Notes under the pieces: model-generated | What the model was told of the DNA's origin: nothing | Seen by the model: only the letters and a program-made list of their open reading frames with translations | Database searches by the model: none | Shown: in pieces, positions 1-7,938 of the stretch | Position numbering within the stretch: the first letter of the stretch is position 1 | Layout of the letters: the number at the start of each line of letters is the position of its first letter | NCBI RefSeq assembly: GCF_000404225.1 | Contig: NC_021353.1 | Span: forward strand, 1-64,000 | Direction: 5' to 3' | DNA from: Candidatus Methanomassiliicoccus intestinalis Issoire-Mx1 | GTDB lineage: Archaea; Thermoplasmatota; Thermoplasmata; Methanomassiliicoccales; Methanomassiliicoccaceae | Length of the DNA: 64,000 nt | Position numbers and translations under genes: made by a program

Positions 1-14
1 AAATTGAGAGGGAG

Positions 15-32
15 ACCCCTTCATTTCCACTG
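15..32 (-). repeat. Origin recognition box, left copy
   Basis: Read on the minus strand this is cagtggaaatgaaggggt, matching the archaeal mini-ORB pattern (TTCCAGTGGAAA followed by a G-run). It is a perfect 18-bp inverted match to 296-313. The G-string points away from the AT-rich tract, as does that of the right copy. Confidence 0.85.
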
Positions 33-295
33 TAATGTTTTTTTACATACCTACTCGTTTATTTTAAGAATTCTAAATTTAGAAAAATATTTCTCTTTCT
101 TATTCTTTCTCTTCTTTTTCCTATATTATAATATAATATATTAGTAGATTCTTTTTCTATATCTATTCTGATATTCTAAATTTTTTTTCTAACGGAAACT
201 TCTTAACGCTGTTTAAAATTTTTATTTTTTTGTTTATTGGGTTGTTTACCTAGTTTTATAAAAATCAAGGTAAGGCTGTGTATGAATAAAATTTG

Positions 296-313
296 CAGTG
301 GAAATGAAGGGGT
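296..313 (+). repeat. Origin recognition box, right copy
   Basis: The sequence cagtggaaatgaaggggt, the exact inverse of 15-32, followed by a further G-run (to about 318). It lies 264 bp from its partner and between the AT-rich tract and orc1/cdc6. Likely Orc1/Cdc6 binding site. Confidence 0.85.
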
Positions 314-580
314 GGGGGTAGTATAGAATATTACATGTTAATTTTCTAGTGTTATTTTACAATGTTCTACTATCAGCGCATAGATCAAATACCAAAAGCT
401 CTCTCCCTTCTTCTGCAAGGCACCTTTATTTCTCATGCAGAAACAAGTCAGTGCAGCATTAACCACAGCTTATTTTGCTGAATATTAAAGTGTAGCCTTC
501 TTAATCAATAAATTTCATCATTCTTCTGCTCTGGTAATCTCACAGCCGGAAGAAATTGAGTATTTAATAGAGGTATTAAG

Positions 581-1822
581 ATGGACAACATCAGCGGCAA
601 CATCTTTGACAAATACGTAAATTCAAAACAAATCTTCAAAAGAGACCGTGAAATATTAAGGCCGTCTTATATTCCTGATGAACTTCCTCACCGTAAAGAT
701 CAGATAGATCAGCTGGCTTCTATTTTGGTAACTGCTTTGAGAGGAGATAGACCTTCTAATGTTCTTATTTTTGGTAAAACAGGTACAGGAAAAACTGCTT
801 CTGTGAAATATCTTGGAAAAGAGATACTGAAAGCAGACGAATTTGATCGTGTCATTTATCTTTATATGAATTGTGAAGTGGTCGACACTCAATATGGTGT
901 TCTCCAAAATATAGGAAACATGATCATCGATAAATTTGAAGAGCGTATACCATTTACTGGCTGGAGTACAGAACGGGTATACAACATTCTCAGAGAGAAA
1001 ATAGATGAGCTTAATCGCGTTGTAATCATCGTTTTGGATGAAATAGATAAGCTGGTCTACAAATCAAGCGATGATGTTTTATACAATCTTTCAAGAATAA
1101 ATGATGACCTTGAAAGGTCAAAAGTTTCCTTGATAGGAATCTCTAATGACCTTAAGTTCACTGAATTTTTAGATCCTCGGGTCCGCAGCAGACTCGGCGA
1201 AGAGAAAATGGTTTTCTCGCCTTATAATGCTGAACAGCTTCGAGATATTCTTGATCAGCGTTCCAAACTTGCCTTTTATCCTGATGTAATTGACCCCGGC
1301 GTACCGCCGCTATGTTCTGCTTTAGCTGCCCAGGAACATGGTGATGCCCGCAGAGCACTTGATCTTTTAAGAGTAGCTGCAGAGATAGCAGAAAGAAACG
1401 GTGACGACAAGGTTACTGAAGCTCATGTTTACAAAGCTAAAAACAAGATAGAATTAGATTGTGTTACTGAAGCCATTAAAACACTTCCTACACAGTCCAA
1501 ATTAGTATTGATGAGCATAATAATCAATGAAGAAAGAGGAAGCGGCAAGCTCACGACAGGAGAACTTTACGAGACCTATCGTGATATCTCTCAGTTTATT
1601 GATATGCAGATTTTAACCCAGCGTAGAGTCACAGATTTAGTTTCAGAGCTTGACATGATGGGAATTGTACATGCAAGAGTAAAATCATTTGGACGTGGCG
1701 GCCGCACTAAGGAGATAGACTTATCAGTTCCTATAAATGAGACTAAAAAAATACTGGAAGAAGATGAGGTTCTTCATCCTCTCAAAAATTATCGCCCAAA
1801 AAATCAAACAACTCTCATCTAA
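581..1822 (+). CDS. cdc6: Orc1/Cdc6 replication initiator
   Basis: AAA+ origin-binding initiator, 413 aa, the usual family length. Walker A is GKTGTGKT at residues 65-72, Walker B VIIVLDEID around 148-156, and a sensor-1-like LIGISND follows near 183-189. The C-terminal 110 residues look like the winged-helix domain that contacts origin recognition boxes (TTGELYETY through the basic KSFGRGGRTKEI segment). It binds and loads the replicative helicase at oriC. The gene directly follows the origin boxes, so origin and initiator are linked. The ATG at 581 sits behind a short gaggt ribosome site. The last four bases overlap the convergent signal peptidase gene. Confidence 0.95.
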   Translation: MDNISGNIFDKYVNSKQIFKRDREILRPSYIPDELPHRKDQIDQLASILVTALRGDRPSNVLIFGKTGTGKTASVKYLGKEILKADEFDRVIYLYMNCEVVDTQYGVLQNIGNMIIDKFEERIPFTGWSTERVYNILREKIDELNRVVIIVLDEIDKLVYKSSDDVLYNLSRINDDLERSKVSLIGISNDLKFTEFLDPRVRSRLGEEKMVFSPYNAEQLRDILDQRSKLAFYPDVIDPGVPPLCSALAAQEHGDARRALDLLRVAAEIAERNGDDKVTEAHVYKAKNKIELDCVTEAIKTLPTQSKLVLMSIIINEERGSGKLTTGELYETYRDISQFIDMQILTQRRVTDLVSELDMMGIVHARVKSFGRGGRTKEIDLSVPINETKKILEEDEVLHPLKNYRPKNQTTLI

Positions 1823-2619
1823 TCCTTTTTCTTTTTTCTATAATCTATAATTTCACTCAGCCCTATTGGTACTCCTATGATCAGTATTAAAGCAATAACA
1901 AAATCTGTTTTACTGTTTTGAGGTACACTGCTGAGGCCATGGCCGTTTGCTATAAGATTTACAATTCCAAACCATGGTATTTCTCCTCTTGCTTTACCAG
2001 TTATATCTTTTTCTTCCACAAGGTCTGATATTCCTGAGTTCTGATCTACTCTAGTATTCCCGTCACCCATAGTGACTATTCCGCTGTGCGGGCTGGAACC
2101 CATGTCATATAAAATATTTTTTAAATTTATTTTTATTTCTCCATCCTTAGTATACGGGACATTTTTTAGTACGATCTCATCTTTAAGATTTGAATAAGAG
2201 TGGCCGCCGTCAGCTTCCCATAAATTCTCATTTATATCTTTCAGCGAAGGAGCACTGAAGCTATTCGTCAGTTCATCATATTCTAATTTGATTATGGCTC
2301 TGTGTATTATAGATTTATTCAAGTATTCTGAATTATAAACTATAACATCACCGTAGCCGCTGTAGGTTTTGTGTCCTGTTGATAGTCCTTCAGCGTATGT
2401 TGTAATATCTTCAAATGAATTAGTTTCTTTGATAATTACGATATCTCCGGTATCTATAGTGCCTATTGAACTTTGGTCTCCATGCTGCATGCTTTCAGAG
2501 TCTACAACTACTAAAGGCGGCCAGATTCCGCTGTATGCAAACAGCGCTACAAATATGACTATAATAACAGCTGGAATGGTTATTATCGCCTTTAAAGTAG
2601 ATTTGTTCTCTTTATTCAC
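1819..2619 (-). CDS. Signal peptidase I (archaeal/ER type)
   Basis: Membrane-bound serine protease that removes signal peptides from exported proteins, 266 aa. An N-terminal membrane helix (about 10-30) is followed by the catalytic Ser box SESM (Ser43-Met44). The second box is IIHR (His106), so it uses the Ser-His chemistry of archaeal and ER enzymes rather than the bacterial Ser-Lys pair. The third conserved region is TMGDGNTRVD (about 183-192), with the conserved aspartates. A second membrane helix near the C-terminus (about 238-256) ends in a KKKK basic tail. Single-gene unit, convergent with cdc6 with a 4-base overlap. Confidence 0.9.
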   Translation of the reverse strand: MNKENKSTLKAIITIPAVIIVIFVALFAYSGIWPPLVVVDSESMQHGDQSSIGTIDTGDIVIIKETNSFEDITTYAEGLSTGHKTYSGYGDVIVYNSEYLNKSIIHRAIIKLEYDELTNSFSAPSLKDINENLWEADGGHSYSNLKDEIVLKNVPYTKDGEIKINLKNILYDMGSSPHSGIVTMGDGNTRVDQNSGISDLVEEKDITGKARGEIPWFGIVNLIANGHGLSSVPQNSKTDFVIALILIIGVPIGLSEIIDYRKKKKD

Positions 2620-2725
2620 TTTGACTTTATTGGATACTCATTAGAAAAAACTATGTTGATCTTTATGAGGTCTGATGTTATTTTTAGGTAATAAGATAGA
2701 TAAGTTATGATTTCAATAACTGTTT

Positions 2726-3181
2726 ATGGCGACTCGTCCTGACAATGATGCATATTTTATGAACATGGCAAAATTATCTGCCACCAGATCTACATGTCTC
2801 CGGCGCAGCGTGGGAGCGGTTATTGTAAAGGAAAAAAGAATTCTTACTACAGGTTACAACGGAGCTCCAAGAGGAATTAAACATTGTGAGGAAACTGGAT
2901 GCGTTAGGTTAGAAAATCATATAGAGTCGGGTACGCGTCATGAACTATGCAGAGGGGTGCATGCTGAACAAAACGCTGTAATTCAGGCGGCTTATTTTGG
3001 CGTGAGTGTAAAAGATGCTTCTATTTACATCACTAATTTTCCATGTGTGCTCTGTGCCAAGATTCTCATAAATGCAGGGATAAAAGAAGTCATTTACCTC
3101 GATGATTACGTAGACACTCTTTCAAGAGAAATTCTTGAGGAAAGCAATGTACTAGTGAGGAGATATGTGGAAAACAAGTGA
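2726..3181 (+). CDS. dCMP deaminase
   Basis: Zinc-dependent cytidylate deaminase, 151 aa, making dUMP from dCMP for thymidylate synthesis. The zinc and catalytic motif HAE is at residues 79-81 (GVHAEQNA) and the PCVLC motif gives Cys107 and Cys110. An additional Cys/His cluster (HCEETGC, residues 53-59) matches the extra zinc site of the ComEB/dCMP deaminase branch. No ribosome site is visible before the ATG, so it may be a leaderless message. Stands alone between the signal peptidase and the ATPase operon. A ComEB-like late-competence name would be less apt in an archaeon. Confidence 0.9.
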   Translation: MATRPDNDAYFMNMAKLSATRSTCLRRSVGAVIVKEKRILTTGYNGAPRGIKHCEETGCVRLENHIESGTRHELCRGVHAEQNAVIQAAYFGVSVKDASIYITNFPCVLCAKILINAGIKEVIYLDDYVDTLSREILEESNVLVRRYVENK

Positions 3182-3337
3182 TAATTTTTCTACATTTTTA
3201 GATTAGTTATATTTTTCGTGTGAATTCTTCTTAACTCGCAACAATCTGAGCGTACTGTTTGCCTGTATTTTCTGCTTAATATCGCAATTATGATCATGTA
3301 AACTTTATTTTTTGTTAAATAATGGATACATTATCAG

Positions 3338-3355
3338 GAAGTTTTTATATACGTT
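3338..3355 (+). promoter_or_regulatory. Promoter of the A-type ATPase operon
   Basis: A gtttttatatacg TATA box at 3341-3353 lies about 40-50 bases before the GTG start of atpH, with purines (aggaa) just upstream as a BRE-like element. The expected start site near 3375 leaves a short leader containing the ggagag ribosome site at 3381-3386. Confidence 0.6.
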
Positions 3356-3392
3356 AATCCGATTCCCAAAGAAAATCACCGGAGAGAGACCC

Positions 3393-3737
3393 GTGGGTAA
3401 ATCTGAAACACTTCTCCAGGTTAAAGATGCCGAGTCTAAGGCTAAGCAGACAATCGAGCAGGCTAGATCTAAAGAGAAAGAACTTCTTTCCTCTGCACGT
3501 AAAGAGGCTGTAGACAAGATACAGCAGGCAGAGAAAGACCTTAGGTCCAAGTCAGCTTCAGAGTTAGCAAGCCAGAAGGCTTCGTTGGCATCTCAAAAAG
3601 AAGGGCTTTTGCAGAAAGGGAACGACGATGCAGCAGCACTAGAAGCTGTAGCTGTAAAGAAGATCCCTCAAGCAAAAATGATGATCAAGCAACAATTCGA
3701 GAGGACATTCGATGCTGCTACCGGAATCAATGAGTAA
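3393..3737 (+). CDS. atpH: A-type ATP synthase subunit H (peripheral stalk)
   Basis: Peripheral-stalk subunit that pairs with subunit E to form a right-handed coiled coil, 114 aa. The sequence is almost all charged heptads (EKELLSSARKEAVDKIQQAEK), with little hydrophobic core, as expected for AhaH. I place the start at the GTG of GKSETLLQVKDAE because ggagag at 3381-3386 sits 6 bases before it and the family begins there. The upstream ATG (3312) would put the coding region across the TATA box. The end overlaps atpI by 8 bases (aatgagtaa). First gene of a nine-subunit operon. Confidence 0.85.
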   Translation: MGKSETLLQVKDAESKAKQTIEQARSKEKELLSSARKEAVDKIQQAEKDLRSKSASELASQKASLASQKEGLLQKGNDDAAALEAVAVKKIPQAKMMIKQQFERTFDAATGINE

Positions 3738-5751
3738 GATATTGGTCGTTGGGACCAAGGATCAATTACCGGCAACTATCGATCTTCTTTATAGTCTCGA
3801 AAATGTTCATGTTATCGATTTTCCATCAGATGGAGAGGAAGGATTTACTTTAGGATCCCCACTCTCGGCAGCTTCCGATGCTTCTCTGAAACTTTTGAAG
3901 CTCAGATCTATGGAAAAAGATCTAGAAATTGATGGGCGCGCTTACAAAGAGAAAATCTCTGTAAAACAAATTGAAGACACCCTTCAGTCAACAATGGACG
4001 AGATTGAAAAGCAGATATCTGGTATCGTCGAATCTAAAAGTTCGATGCAGACCAGACTGTCCGAATTGAATGGCCGCATATCCTTGTTGGATCCATTTAA
4101 AAAAGTGGATCTAGACTTGGGTTTATATCGTGGTTATTCATCATTGGGCGTAATTGCTGGATATTCTCAAATTGATCCTGAAACTGCGTTGAAAGACGCA
4201 TTACAGAATGAATACGAATTGTTCAAGGGAAGCGACTCTTTTATTGTTTTATTTGTTCCTCTATCTAAATTAGAAGAGGCTCAGCGCACACTTTCTCAAC
4301 AGGGCTTCAGTGAAGTTCCCATACCCGAAGGAAAAGGTATGCCATCTCAGATGGTTGCTGAATTGGAAAGCGAAATCGCTGATGTGAATAAACAATTAGA
4401 AGACATCGAGGCTAAGCTCGCTGAAATCAGAAGCAGTTATGCATCGTTTATTTCTGCAGCTGATGAACAGCTCAGCATCGTCGTCGAAAAAGCTGAGCTT
4501 CCTTTGAGAATGGGTGCCACAGAACACTCTTTTGTGCTCGAAGCGTGGGTGCCTGAAAAAGAATTTAGCTCAATTTCCGATGCCTTCAATAAGAAAGTTG
4601 GTGACAAAGTATACCTTGAGGTATTATGCACCAAAGATCGTAAAGAAGAGCATGCGGAACCTAGTGGATATGATGAAGAGGAGCCAGTAGAAGTAGAGGA
4701 AGAAGTTCCTGTAGAACTTAAGCACGGCAAGACCGTTGGTAGGTTCACGTTCTTCACTAAGCTTCTGTCAACTCCTCGTTATAATGAAATTGACCCTACA
4801 ATCACGGTTGCCATATTCTTTCCAATATTCTTTGGTTTGATGGTAGGCGATGTAGGTTATGGTATTCCATTTACAGTCCTTGGTCTTCTTGGTTTAAGAA
4901 GATGCAAGAGTGAAGAATGGCGTGGAATCGCTACCATGCTGTTCTATGGAGGTTTGACTTCTATATTCTTTGGACTGTTCTTGTATGGCGATATGTTTGG
5001 TATTGAGTTCCATGCTGCTGAAGCAGGGGCACTCAGTTGGGAAAATCTCTTAGGAGTATCTATACCACATGTCTTGTTCAACATAGGCGACTTTGCTGTA
5101 CAACTGGGATACGTTACAAAACTCGGCAGTGTAAAACTTCTGCTATATGCATGTGTCTGGGTAGGTATTGCACACCTCTTATTAGGTTTAATAATAGGTT
5201 TCTACAACACAACCATCAGGCACGGAATCAAAGCAGCTGTGTCTGAGAAATTCTCTTGGATCTTAATGTTCGTAGGATTTGCATTCCTGGTTCTGTGGAT
5301 TGTTGACAATCTGCTTATGCCAGTATCAGACACTATGAACTTCACAGATATTAGATTCATAGTTGGAGTTATACTGTTTGTAGTTGGTTTGTTAATAGCT
5401 GTAAAGGCTGAAGGGGCAACAGCTATCATCGAGGCTCCTGAAGTCTTAAGCAATGTGCTGTCCTATACAAGGATAGCTGCCATCGGTATGTCTAAAGCAG
5501 GCATGGCGCTGGCTTTCAACATGATCGCTCTGGAAATGATAGCTCCAGGTGGCGGTATAATGCTGGTATTGGGACTTTTAGTCTTCATAATTGGTCATTT
5601 AATGATCTTTATACTGGCAATAATTTCGGCAGGACTCCACAGTATAAGGTTGGAGTATGTTGAACTCTTTAACAGATTCTTTGAGGGCGGTGGAGTAGAC
5701 TTCAACCCCCTGAAAATAATTAGAAAACACACAATAGCAACGGAGGAATAA
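3730..5751 (+). CDS. atpI: A-type ATP synthase subunit I (a subunit)
   Basis: Membrane stator subunit that forms the ion half-channels against the c-ring, 673 aa. The first ~330 residues are cytosolic with coiled coils (around 75-130 and 215-245) and end in an acidic linker (EEEPVEVEEEVPVEL). The C-terminal half holds about seven or eight membrane helices, with the conserved Arg region around SNVLSYTRIAAIGMSKAGM. The start ATG (MSKILVVG) lies inside the end of atpH, an 8-base overlap indicating coupled translation. Length is typical for archaeal AtpI. Confidence 0.95.
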   Translation: MSKILVVGTKDQLPATIDLLYSLENVHVIDFPSDGEEGFTLGSPLSAASDASLKLLKLRSMEKDLEIDGRAYKEKISVKQIEDTLQSTMDEIEKQISGIVESKSSMQTRLSELNGRISLLDPFKKVDLDLGLYRGYSSLGVIAGYSQIDPETALKDALQNEYELFKGSDSFIVLFVPLSKLEEAQRTLSQQGFSEVPIPEGKGMPSQMVAELESEIADVNKQLEDIEAKLAEIRSSYASFISAADEQLSIVVEKAELPLRMGATEHSFVLEAWVPEKEFSSISDAFNKKVGDKVYLEVLCTKDRKEEHAEPSGYDEEEPVEVEEEVPVELKHGKTVGRFTFFTKLLSTPRYNEIDPTITVAIFFPIFFGLMVGDVGYGIPFTVLGLLGLRRCKSEEWRGIATMLFYGGLTSIFFGLFLYGDMFGIEFHAAEAGALSWENLLGVSIPHVLFNIGDFAVQLGYVTKLGSVKLLLYACVWVGIAHLLLGLIIGFYNTTIRHGIKAAVSEKFSWILMFVGFAFLVLWIVDNLLMPVSDTMNFTDIRFIVGVILFVVGLLIAVKAEGATAIIEAPEVLSNVLSYTRIAAIGMSKAGMALAFNMIALEMIAPGGGIMLVLGLLVFIIGHLMIFILAIISAGLHSIRLEYVELFNRFFEGGGVDFNPLKIIRKHTIATEE

Positions 5752-5753
5752 AA

Positions 5754-5975
5754 ATGGTAGATGCAGAAGGACTTATAGCAGTTGGAGCTGGACTTGCAGT
5801 AGGATTGGCCGGTATCGGATCCGGTATTGCAGAAGCAAACATTGGTGCAGCTGCAGTTGGTGCAATGGCTGAGAACGAGAAACTTTTCGGTAAGGGTCTT
5901 ATTCTCACAGTTATCCCTGAAACCATCGTTATCTTCGGTCTGGTTATCTCTATCCTACTCTGGATCAACATGTAA
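5754..5975 (+). CDS. atpK: A-type ATP synthase subunit K (c-ring proteolipid)
   Basis: Rotor ring subunit, 73 aa, a single two-helix hairpin of about 8 kDa rather than the duplicated 16-kDa form. Helix 1 is Gly/Ala rich (GLAVGLAGIGSGIAEANIG); helix 2 carries the ion-binding Glu56 in VIPETIVIFGLV. The polar loop ENEKLFGKG joins them. A strong ggaggaa ribosome site precedes the start, suiting a subunit needed in high copy number. Whether H+ or Na+ is carried cannot be decided by eye. Confidence 0.93.
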   Translation: MVDAEGLIAVGAGLAVGLAGIGSGIAEANIGAAAVGAMAENEKLFGKGLILTVIPETIVIFGLVISILLWINM

Positions 5976-5989
5976 GAGAGGCTAACTCC

Positions 5990-6547
5990 ATGTCATTGGA
6001 CAAGATAGCCGACGAAATCCTTGGCAATGCCAGCAAAGAAGCTGATAAGATTGTCAAGGACGCGGAGAATGAAAGATCCAGGATACTCTTGGAAGCCGAC
6101 CAGAAAATTGAGAATATGCGTAAGGCTGAAGAGAAAGAGCTGCAGGAATCAATTGAGCGCATGAAGCGCCAAGAGATTTCCAGCGCTGAACTAGATGCCA
6201 AAAAGATAGTTCTCAACAAGAGGAAAGACATTCTCAACCGCACCTTCGAGGAAATGCTAGCCGAGCTTTCAGAAATGGATGCCAATGAGAAAGGCGGCAT
6301 TTACAAGAAGATCGTCGACCAAGGCTCAAAAGTCATCCCATCTCCAAAGGTTCTTTGCCCTATAGGAGAGAAGAATCTTTTGGCTGACGTCGACGGAATG
6401 GGAAAACTGACAGAAACTGACATGGAATCGGGCCTGATTTTGGAAAGTAAAGACGGCACAGTCCGTCTCGACTTCCGCTTCAGGACGATCTTAGAAGGTA
6501 TCTGGGATCAGGATCTGAAAGAAATATCGAACATCCTGTTCGAATAA
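5990..6547 (+). CDS. atpE: A-type ATP synthase subunit E (peripheral stalk)
   Basis: Peripheral-stalk partner of subunit H, 185 aa. The N-terminal ~100 residues are a continuous charged helix (EADKIVKDAENERSRILLEA). The C-terminal ~80 residues form the compact alpha/beta head that holds the top of subunits A and B (GLILESKDGTVRLDFRFRTILE). Starts 14 bases after atpK. Length and domain order match the family. Confidence 0.9.
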   Translation: MSLDKIADEILGNASKEADKIVKDAENERSRILLEADQKIENMRKAEEKELQESIERMKRQEISSAELDAKKIVLNKRKDILNRTFEEMLAELSEMDANEKGGIYKKIVDQGSKVIPSPKVLCPIGEKNLLADVDGMGKLTETDMESGLILESKDGTVRLDFRFRTILEGIWDQDLKEISNILFE

Positions 6548-6564
6548 GGGAAACTGGTGAATAA

Positions 6565-7632
6565 ATGATTGTACGAGGGCGTCGGGGGAAAGGCAATTAC
6601 GCTTACGCAACAGCAAGGATCAAATCGAAAAAAAGCCTCCTGCTGACCAATGACAACTACCCCAAGTTGCTAATGATGGATCTCAATGAGATCGGTAGAT
6701 TCATGGGTGAAACGCAGTACAAAACTGAGATGGCTGAACTGGCCTCAAAGTATTCCGGAGTCGACCTCATAGAATTGGGAACCTCCAGAAACCTCGCTCA
6801 CACCTACAGATCTATCATTGGATTCTGCTCTGGTGATTTGAAAGAAATCGTGGCAGGATATCTTCGCAGATGGGATATGTGGAACATCAAAACCATTCTG
6901 AGAGGAAAGTACTCTAATGCCACCGTAGAAGAAATCCAGGAAGACCTTGTACCTGCAGGAACTCTCAGTGAAGAAGACCTAAACGCTCTGCTTGCTATCG
7001 ACAGCATGTCCGAGATTCTCGAGACATCTGCCCGCAAGCTTAGCATTCAGGTTCCTGCGGACATAACTCTATCACTTGAACGGGATGGCAATTTAGCTGC
7101 GGTAGAAGATTATCTAGATTTCATTTATTACCAAAGATTATTGGCTTCTATAGACCCCAATAAGAAATCAGATAGTCAATTTCTTTCATTTGTAAAGCGT
7201 GAAATTGATATTGTAAACTTAAGAACATTGCTGAAACTAAAAATGGATAGTATGCCTGGTGATAAAATTAAGACATACTTCATTGAAGGCGGCAGCAATG
7301 AACTCTCTATTGCTGAGTTAAACAGACTTGCTGGTGTAGAGACATTTGATAATTTAGTTGATGAATTGTCAAAATACTCATTCTATGATGAAATCAAAAA
7401 TTCATTAGAGAGGGCCAAGACCACAAGATCTTTAAATCCAGTAATGGTGAAATTAGACAAATATTTGGCCAAGGAGGCAGAGAGATTTTCCCATCTTTAT
7501 CCATTATCGGTATTGCCTATCTTGGATTATGTCATTAGAAAGAAAATTGAAGTTGATAACATCCGCATTATTGCCAGGGGAAAGGCTAGCGGAATGGACA
7601 ATGAAATTATCAAAAAACTGCTGGTGATCTAA
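6565..7632 (+). CDS. atpC: A-type ATP synthase subunit C (central-stalk adaptor)
   Basis: The V-type d/AC39-like funnel subunit that couples the rotor axle (D/F) to the c-ring, 355 aa. Recognisable by GNYAYATARIKSKKSLL near the N-terminus, then three similar helical sectors, with conserved PLSVLPILDYVIRKKIEVDNIRII near the end. The N-terminus MIVRGRRGK is a little longer than usual. The ATG at 6565 has a ggtga site 8 bases upstream. The stop codon shares one base with the atpF start. Confidence 0.92.
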   Translation: MIVRGRRGKGNYAYATARIKSKKSLLLTNDNYPKLLMMDLNEIGRFMGETQYKTEMAELASKYSGVDLIELGTSRNLAHTYRSIIGFCSGDLKEIVAGYLRRWDMWNIKTILRGKYSNATVEEIQEDLVPAGTLSEEDLNALLAIDSMSEILETSARKLSIQVPADITLSLERDGNLAAVEDYLDFIYYQRLLASIDPNKKSDSQFLSFVKREIDIVNLRTLLKLKMDSMPGDKIKTYFIEGGSNELSIAELNRLAGVETFDNLVDELSKYSFYDEIKNSLERAKTTRSLNPVMVKLDKYLAKEAERFSHLYPLSVLPILDYVIRKKIEVDNIRIIARGKASGMDNEIIKKLLVI

Positions 7633-7937
7633 TGGACTTTGCAGTTATAGGAAGCGAAGAGTTTGTGATGGGATTCCGTCTCGCCGGCGTCAAAGAGGTT
7701 TACGCCGTTGAACCAGAGGAATACGAATCCAAACTTTTAGAACTCATTACAAATCGTTCCATTGGAATTCTAGCAGTGGATTCGGAAGACATCTCGCGCG
7801 TATCCTCTAGTGCACGTAAAAAGGCGCTGGACAGCATTTCTCCGGTCGTAGTACAGGTTGGCGGAGAAGAGGGCGATTTGAGAGAGAAAGTCAAGAGCGC
7901 AATTGGCGTTGATTTGTATAAGACTGAGAGGGATTAA
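7632..7937 (+). CDS. atpF: A-type ATP synthase subunit F (central stalk)
   Basis: Small Rossmann-like central-stalk subunit, 101 aa, that sits on subunit D and influences direction of rotation. Typical start DFAVIGSEEFVMGFRLAGVKEVY, with the body ending in SPVVVQVGG. Its ATG overlaps the atpC stop by one base and the stop lies one base before the atpA ATG. Confidence 0.92.
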   Translation: MDFAVIGSEEFVMGFRLAGVKEVYAVEPEEYESKLLELITNRSIGILAVDSEDISRVSSSARKKALDSISPVVVQVGGEEGDLREKVKSAIGVDLYKTERD

Positions 7938-7938
7938 T

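Larger units (their letters stand above)
1..580. other. Chromosomal replication origin region (oriC)
   Basis: A gene-free 580-base stretch directly upstream of orc1/cdc6. Two copies of an 18-bp element in opposite orientation (15-32 and 296-313) flank a very AT-rich tract (about 60-240, with runs of T and a TATTATAATATAATATATT-like core) that would serve as the DNA unwinding element. Orc1/Cdc6 boxes flanking an AT-rich tract beside the initiator gene is the standard archaeal origin plan. Bases 314-580 hold no other repeat that I can see; a TATA-like element (tatttaata, about 560-568) and a weak ribosome site (gaggt) precede the initiator start. Confidence 0.85.

Noticed and set aside
3312..3392. 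Longer N-terminus for atpH (starting at an ATG at 3312)
   Set aside because: It would run over the TATA box and adds residues unlike the family; GTG 3393 has a good ribosome site and begins with the conserved GKSETLLQVKDAE.
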